From: Mycolicibacillus trivialis
GTDB lineage: Bacteria; Actinomycetota; Actinomycetes; Mycobacteriales; Mycobacteriaceae
DNA: 64,000 nt
NCBI RefSeq assembly: GCF_002102395.1
Contig: NZ_LQPZ01000015.1
Coordinates: 1 to 64,000, forward strand
Direction: 5' to 3'
The notes beneath the pieces were generated by a model. That model searched no databases. It had not been told where the DNA came from and saw only the letters and a program-made list of their open reading frames with translations. Positions within the stretch are counted from its first letter, which is position 1. Each line of letters starts with the position of its first letter. Below, piece after piece: positions 60,827 to 64,000 of this stretch. The translations under genes and the position numbers were made by a program.

Positions 60827-61177
60827 GTGGCGGTTTCGATGCCGGCCGAGCGGTTCGAGGAGCTGGTCTCCGATGCGCTCGACCTGATCCCACCCCGGTT
60901 GGCCGCCGCCCTGGACAACGTGGTGGTGCTGGTCGCCGACCGCAACCCCGACGAGCCCGACCTGCTCGGACTGTACGAGGGGGTGGCGCTGACCGAGCGG
61001 GACTCCAACTACGCCGGGTCGTTACCCGACGCGATCACCATCTACCGCGACGCCCTGCTCGACATCTGCCACTCCGAGCAGGAGGTGGTCGACGAGGTGG
61101 CGATCACCGTCATCCACGAGATCGCCCACCACTTCGGGATCGACGACGACCGCCTGCACGAACTGGGCTGGGGCTGA
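60827..61177 (+). CDS. Small zincin-like metallopeptidase-family protein (Rv3836-like)
   Basis: The 116-residue protein ends with the zinc motif HEIAHHFGIDDDRLHELGW (HExxH, with a further H in place of the usual third ligand). Upstream it has ERFEELVSDALDLIP and LLGLYEGVALTERDS, as in the short acidic metallopeptidase family (DUF2342/zincin type 1-like) of actinobacteria. No protease activity is established for it. GTG 60827 lies seven bases after the upstream stop; ATG 60839 is an alternative start. Confidence 0.82.
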   Translation: MAVSMPAERFEELVSDALDLIPPRLAAALDNVVVLVADRNPDEPDLLGLYEGVALTERDSNYAGSLPDAITIYRDALLDICHSEQEVVDEVAITVIHEIAHHFGIDDDRLHELGWG

Positions 61178-61226
61178 CCCGGCACGGCGGCGCCGCGTTG
61201 TCGGCGTCGGGTGCTAGAAACGAGCC

Positions 61227-61409
61227 ATGAGCAACGGCTGCCGGTACTGCCACGACGACGTCGACCACTGCCACGGCACCGTGATCGACCACTCCTGCCG
61301 CCACTCCGAGTGCACCGCCGACGGCTGCGTCGACCACCACTCCGATCGGCATGTCTGCACGGTCGAGTGCTGCGACACCGGGTGCCGCTGCGCGGAACTG
61401 GTGGGCTGA
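61227..61409 (+). CDS. Cys/His-rich small protein (60 aa)
   Basis: The 60-residue protein has 11 cysteines (positions 5, 8, 15, 24, 29, 34, 44, 48, 49, 53, 55) and eight histidines (9, 14, 16, 22, 26, 37, 38, 42). It starts MSNGCRYCHDDVDHCHG. The pairs CRYC and CDTGCRC resemble metal sites. It has no signal peptide, so a cytosolic zinc, copper or iron-binding role is likely by composition only. It lies downstream of the zincin-like gene and convergent with the phosphatase gene. I think similar ORFs exist in other mycobacteria but cannot name one. Confidence 0.72.
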   Translation: MSNGCRYCHDDVDHCHGTVIDHSCRHSECTADGCVDHHSDRHVCTVECCDTGCRCAELVG

Positions 61410-61413
61410 GCCG

Positions 61414-62097
61414 CTAACCCATCGGGTCGGCGCCGAGTGAGTCGGCGGTCGGCGCGGGTCGCCGTTCCGGGCCGAACGGCGGGGTGCGCCCGCCCCACTG
61501 CACGCAGCTCCACCGCCCGTCGGTGATCGGGGCCAACACCACCGACTCGGCGTTGCTGAGGTGGTTGTCGAGCGCGAAGTCGGCCTCGACCCCGGCGAGC
61601 ACCGCGGCGACCAGCCGGATCGCTGCGCCGTGGCTGACCACGATCACATCGGCGGTCCAGTCGTGATCGTCGAGGTAGCGCACCCGCAACTCGGTCACCG
61701 CGGGCAGATACCGGTCCAGCACCTGGGTGCCGCTCTCCCCGCCGGGAACCCGTGCCTCGAGATCGCCGTGATGCCACTGCCGGTAGACCCGGTGGAATTC
61801 GTCGAGGGCGTCCCGGTCGCTGCGGTCCTCCAGGTCGCCGGCCTGCACCTCGTAGACACCGTCGACGGTGCGCGGCACCACCGCCAGCTTGCCGGCGATC
61901 TCCTCGGCGGTCTGCACCGCCCGGGTCGCCACCGAGTGGGCCAGCAGGCCAGGCCGCAGCGACCCCGCGCCGGCGAAGGCCCGGGCCTGTTCCCGACCGA
62001 GCGGGGTGAGCGCGGTGCCGGGCGGCCGGGTGTCGAGTCGGCGGTGGATGTTGCCGTAGGACTGGCCGTGGCGCACCAGCACCAGCCGCCCGCTCAC
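61414..62097 (-). CDS. Histidine phosphatase family protein (phosphoglycerate mutase-like, Rv3837c-like)
   Basis: The 227-residue protein has the catalytic RHG motif in LVLVRHGQSYGNIHRRLDTRPPG, the proton-donor glutamate expected in VYEVQAGDLEDRSD, and the second histidine in VIVVSHGAAIRLVAA. GTG 62097 overlaps the pheA stop (GTGA). Family members are phosphatases with varied substrates; this one is unlikely to be the glycolytic mutase. It is translated in step with pheA. Confidence 0.88.
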   Translation of the reverse strand: MSGRLVLVRHGQSYGNIHRRLDTRPPGTALTPLGREQARAFAGAGSLRPGLLAHSVATRAVQTAEEIAGKLAVVPRTVDGVYEVQAGDLEDRSDRDALDEFHRVYRQWHHGDLEARVPGGESGTQVLDRYLPAVTELRVRYLDDHDWTADVIVVSHGAAIRLVAAVLAGVEADFALDNHLSNAESVVLAPITDGRWSCVQWGGRTPPFGPERRPAPTADSLGADPMG

Positions 62098-63020
62098 GCC
62101 CGCTCCCCACGTTTGAGCGACTCCAGCCAGCGTGCGGCCGCGTCGGCCGGTGGCGGGGTCGCGCCGGCCACCGCACCGGTGGGCCAGGATCCTAGATAGC
62201 GCACATCGACACAACGTCGGTGCAGCGCTTTAAGTGCCGCACCGACGGCGTCGTCGTCGAGGTGGCCGACGCAGTCCAGGAAGAACAGGTAGGTGCCCAA
62301 CTCCACCCGGGTGGGCCGGGATTCGATACGGGTCAGATCGATGTCGCGGATCCCGAACTCGGTGAGCACGGCGACCAGGGCCCCGGGGGCGTTGTCGATG
62401 CGCAGCACCACCGAGGTCCGGTCGGCGCCGGTGCGCGCCGGTGGCGGGCCGGGGCGGCCGGCCAGCACGAACCGGGTCCGGGCGTTGGGCTCGTCGACGA
62501 CACCGGCGGCCAGCGTGGCCAGGCCGTGGTGGTCGGCGGCCAGCGCGGTGCTCACCGCGGCGTCGGCGGTGCCGTCGACAACCTGCTCGGCCGCGGCGGC
62601 GTTGGAGTGGGCGGGCAGCAGGCGGGCGGCCGGCAGTTCGGCGGCCAGCCAGCGGCGCACCTGCGCACCGGCGACCGGGTGGGCGGCGACGGTGGCCACG
62701 TCGACGGTGGCGCGGCCGGGCCGCACCACGATGCTGAACGCGACGTCGAGGGTGGTCTCGGCATAGAGCTGCAGCGGGCGACCGGTGGCCAGGCTGTCCA
62801 GGGTGGGCGCCACCGAGCCGTCGATGGAGTTCTCGATCGGCACGCACGCGTAGTCGGCAGAGCCGTCGCGGACCGCGTCGAGGGCGGCCGCCGCGCCGGT
62901 GGTGGAGATCTGCCGGACCTCGCCGGTCGGGCGTGCGGGCAGCGCGCCCGCGGCGATCATCTGCAGCAGGGCCGCTTCGGTGAAGGTCCCATGGGGACCG
63001 AGGTAGGCGATACGGACCAC
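62094..63020 (-). CDS. pheA: Prephenate dehydratase PheA
   Basis: The 308-residue enzyme converts prephenate to phenylpyruvate in phenylalanine synthesis. The catalytic domain begins MVRIAYLGPHGTFTEAAL and includes DYACVPIENSIDGSVAPTLDSL; the threonine-containing NARTRFVL box follows. The C-terminal ACT domain (DRTSVVLRIDNAPGALVAVL, with ESRPT) gives allosteric control by phenylalanine. GTG 63020 is selected over the longer TTG 63026 because TAGTGT lies six bases upstream of it and the sequence matches M. tuberculosis PheA from this residue. Confidence 0.95.
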   Translation of the reverse strand: MVRIAYLGPHGTFTEAALLQMIAAGALPARPTGEVRQISTTGAAAALDAVRDGSADYACVPIENSIDGSVAPTLDSLATGRPLQLYAETTLDVAFSIVVRPGRATVDVATVAAHPVAGAQVRRWLAAELPAARLLPAHSNAAAAEQVVDGTADAAVSTALAADHHGLATLAAGVVDEPNARTRFVLAGRPGPPPARTGADRTSVVLRIDNAPGALVAVLTEFGIRDIDLTRIESRPTRVELGTYLFFLDCVGHLDDDAVGAALKALHRRCVDVRYLGSWPTGAVAGATPPPADAAARWLESLKRGERA

Positions 63021-63068
63021 CGTCAAACACTATCGGGTGTGCCGACTTGCGCCCCCGCTTCCCGCTTA

Positions 63069-63087
63069 TTAAGTTAGCCTTACCTCA
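63069..63087 (+). promoter_or_regulatory. IdeR (DtxR-type) iron box
   Basis: TTAAGTTAGCCTTACCTCA matches 15 of 19 positions of the IdeR consensus TTAGGTTAGGCTAACCTAA. It ends 17 bases before the ATG of the DUF2470 gene and should allow iron-dependent repression. Confidence 0.75.
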
Positions 63088-63104
63088 CTTACGGAAGGGG
63101 AGCG

Positions 63105-63884
63105 ATGACACGCCTCGCCGCGGCGGCACCGACCACCGCCGAGCGGATCCGCAGCGCCTGCGCCCGCGCCGACGACGCCCTGCTCGCGGTGGACGGCCTG
63201 ACACCGGTCACCGTCCCGGTGCACCACCTGCTCGCCGACGGCGGGTTCGCGGTGGCGGTCCCGGCCGACTTCACCGCGGCGGCCGCCACCCCGGCCATGC
63301 TCGAGCTCACCGACCGGGCTCCGCTGGCGCTGCGCACCCCGGTGCGGGCGCTCGTGTGGGTACGCGGCCGTCTTCAGCCGGTCGAGCCGGCGTCGGTCCC
63401 CGGCCTGCTGGACCGGATCGCCGCGGAGAACCCCGACCCGGCGCTGCTCCAGGTGCAGACCCCGCTGACCGGGCCGCCGCACGACGGCGAGGTCTGCTAC
63501 CGGCTGGCGCGGCTGGCGGTGGAGTCGGTGGTGGTCGCCGACGCCGGTGGCGCCGAAGCCATCGGGGCGGCCGAACTGCTCGCCGCCGCACCCGATCCGT
63601 TCTGCGCGACCGAAGCCGGCTGGCTGCGGCACCTGGAGATCGCCCACCCCGAGGTGATGGCGCGGCTGGCCGCGCGGCTGCCCACCCGGTTGCGCCGCGG
63701 CACGGTGCGGCCGCTGGCGTTGGACCGCTACGGGGTGTCGCTGCGGGTCGAGGACGACGCCGGCGATCACGACGTCCGGCTGCCGTTCCACCGGCCGGTC
63801 GATGACGCTCGCAGCCTCGGGCAGGCCATCCGGTTGCTGATGGGCTGCCCGTTCCTGGCCGGGTTGCGGCCGCGCCAGGGCTGA
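63105..63884 (+). CDS. DUF2470 / haem-related protein under IdeR control (Rv3839-like)
   Basis: The 259-residue protein has an N-terminal region (TTAERIRSACARADDALLAVDG) and a pyridoxamine-oxidase-like split-barrel region. The C-terminal DUF2470 domain contains WLRHLEIAHPEVMARLAARLP, RPLALDRYGVSLRVEDD and DVRLPFHRPVDDARSLGQAI. Proteins with DUF2470 include haem-utilisation and haem-binding flavoenzyme-like proteins. AAGGGGAG lies before the ATG. The iron box in front indicates induction under iron starvation. Matches Rv3839. Confidence 0.85.
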   Translation: MTRLAAAAPTTAERIRSACARADDALLAVDGLTPVTVPVHHLLADGGFAVAVPADFTAAAATPAMLELTDRAPLALRTPVRALVWVRGRLQPVEPASVPGLLDRIAAENPDPALLQVQTPLTGPPHDGEVCYRLARLAVESVVVADAGGAEAIGAAELLAAAPDPFCATEAGWLRHLEIAHPEVMARLAARLPTRLRRGTVRPLALDRYGVSLRVEDDAGDHDVRLPFHRPVDDARSLGQAIRLLMGCPFLAGLRPRQG

Positions 63885-63898
63885 GCCCACCGGTTGGC

Positions 63899-63904
63899 TA
63901 CCGT
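63899..63904 (+). promoter_or_regulatory. -10 box of a leaderless transcript at the window end
   Basis: TACCGT ends six bases before GTG 63911. Confidence 0.45.
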
Positions 63905-63910
63905 GGGCCG

Positions 63911-64000
63911 GTGACCGCCGACGGTGAGCCGCCCATCCTGTCGGCCCGGGCGCTGCGCCTGGAGGTCGGCATCGTGCTGGCGGTCACCTTCGGGCTCAGC
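63911..64000 (+). CDS. Start of a membrane protein, possibly a CPBP intramembrane protease (truncated by window end)
   Basis: Only 30 codons are visible: MTADGEPPILSARALRLEVG followed by a hydrophobic helix IVLAVTFGLS. The pattern resembles the first helix of mycobacterial CPBP-family (Abi-type) membrane proteases, but no catalytic motif is in view. A leaderless-type -10 precedes the GTG. Confidence 0.45.
   Translation, partial: MTADGEPPILSARALRLEVGIVLAVTFGLS

Overview
The window is chromosomal DNA of a mycobacterium (Mycobacteriaceae; species not determinable by eye). It is very GC-rich, uses many GTG starts, and carries the cell-wall arabinogalactan/mycolate locus in nearly the same order as M. 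tuberculosis Rv3772-Rv3839. Names and Rv equivalents below come from recalled protein families and gene order; no database search was run.

Layout. 1-500: 3' end of an IS481-type transposase. 501-7442: tRNA-Arg(ACG), tRNA-Ser(GCT), hisC2, a coupled run (SRPBCC protein, DUF4334 protein, echA21, SMR transporter), lipE, a membrane protein, a divergent monooxygenase/MarR pair and tRNA-Ser(TGA). 7486-10092: quinone oxidoreductase, a degraded gene remnant and an unusual aminotransferase-V homologue. 10319-13378: proteasome activator Bpa, then the galactan-export/initiation operon wzt-glfT1-wzm. 13440-14034 (minus): a well-matched M-box magnesium riboswitch, with its own promoter, leading to a small basic protein. 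14091-29264: gtrA, dprE1-dprE2-aftA-embC-embA-embB, which make decaprenylphosphoryl-arabinose and build arabinan (a PknH-sensor-like gene sits antisense between gtrA and dprE1). 29271-30938: MHS-type transporter. 31181-50326, all minus: accD4, pks13, fadD32, a cutinase-family lipase, mpt51, fbpA, aftB, ubiA, PAP2 phosphatase, glfT2 and glf, i.e. mycolate condensation, mycolyl transfer, galactan polymerisation and DPA precursor synthesis. 50519-58377: erp, a PGRP/LGFP amidase, a HAD phosphatase, three PlsC acyltransferases, a metallo-beta-lactamase/Rieske fusion and a small partner. 58385-64000: serS, a septum-formation-family protein, a small zincin, a Cys/His-rich miniprotein, a histidine phosphatase, pheA, an IdeR-box-controlled DUF2470 gene and the start of a membrane protein, possibly a CPBP protease.

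Together these genes cover most of the mycolyl-arabinogalactan pathway: Glf makes UDP-Galf; GlfT1 and GlfT2 build galactan, exported by Wzm/Wzt; UbiA, the PAP2 phosphatase and DprE1/E2 make DPA; AftA, EmbA/B/C and AftB build arabinan; FadD32, AccD4 and Pks13 make mycolate; the antigen-85 proteins attach it.

The most notable items outside the known pathway are the M-box with its small downstream ORF(s), a recurrent leaderless-promoter signature at about 15 gene starts, a shared promoter element ahead of mpt51 and fbpA, a tandem-repeat expansion inside AftA, an aminotransferase-fold protein without the PLP lysine, and an 11-Cys/8-His 60-residue protein. Compared with M. tuberculosis, the counterparts of Rv3779, Rv3784-Rv3788, PE_PGRS62 and the whole sulfolipid region between Rv3819 and serS are missing.
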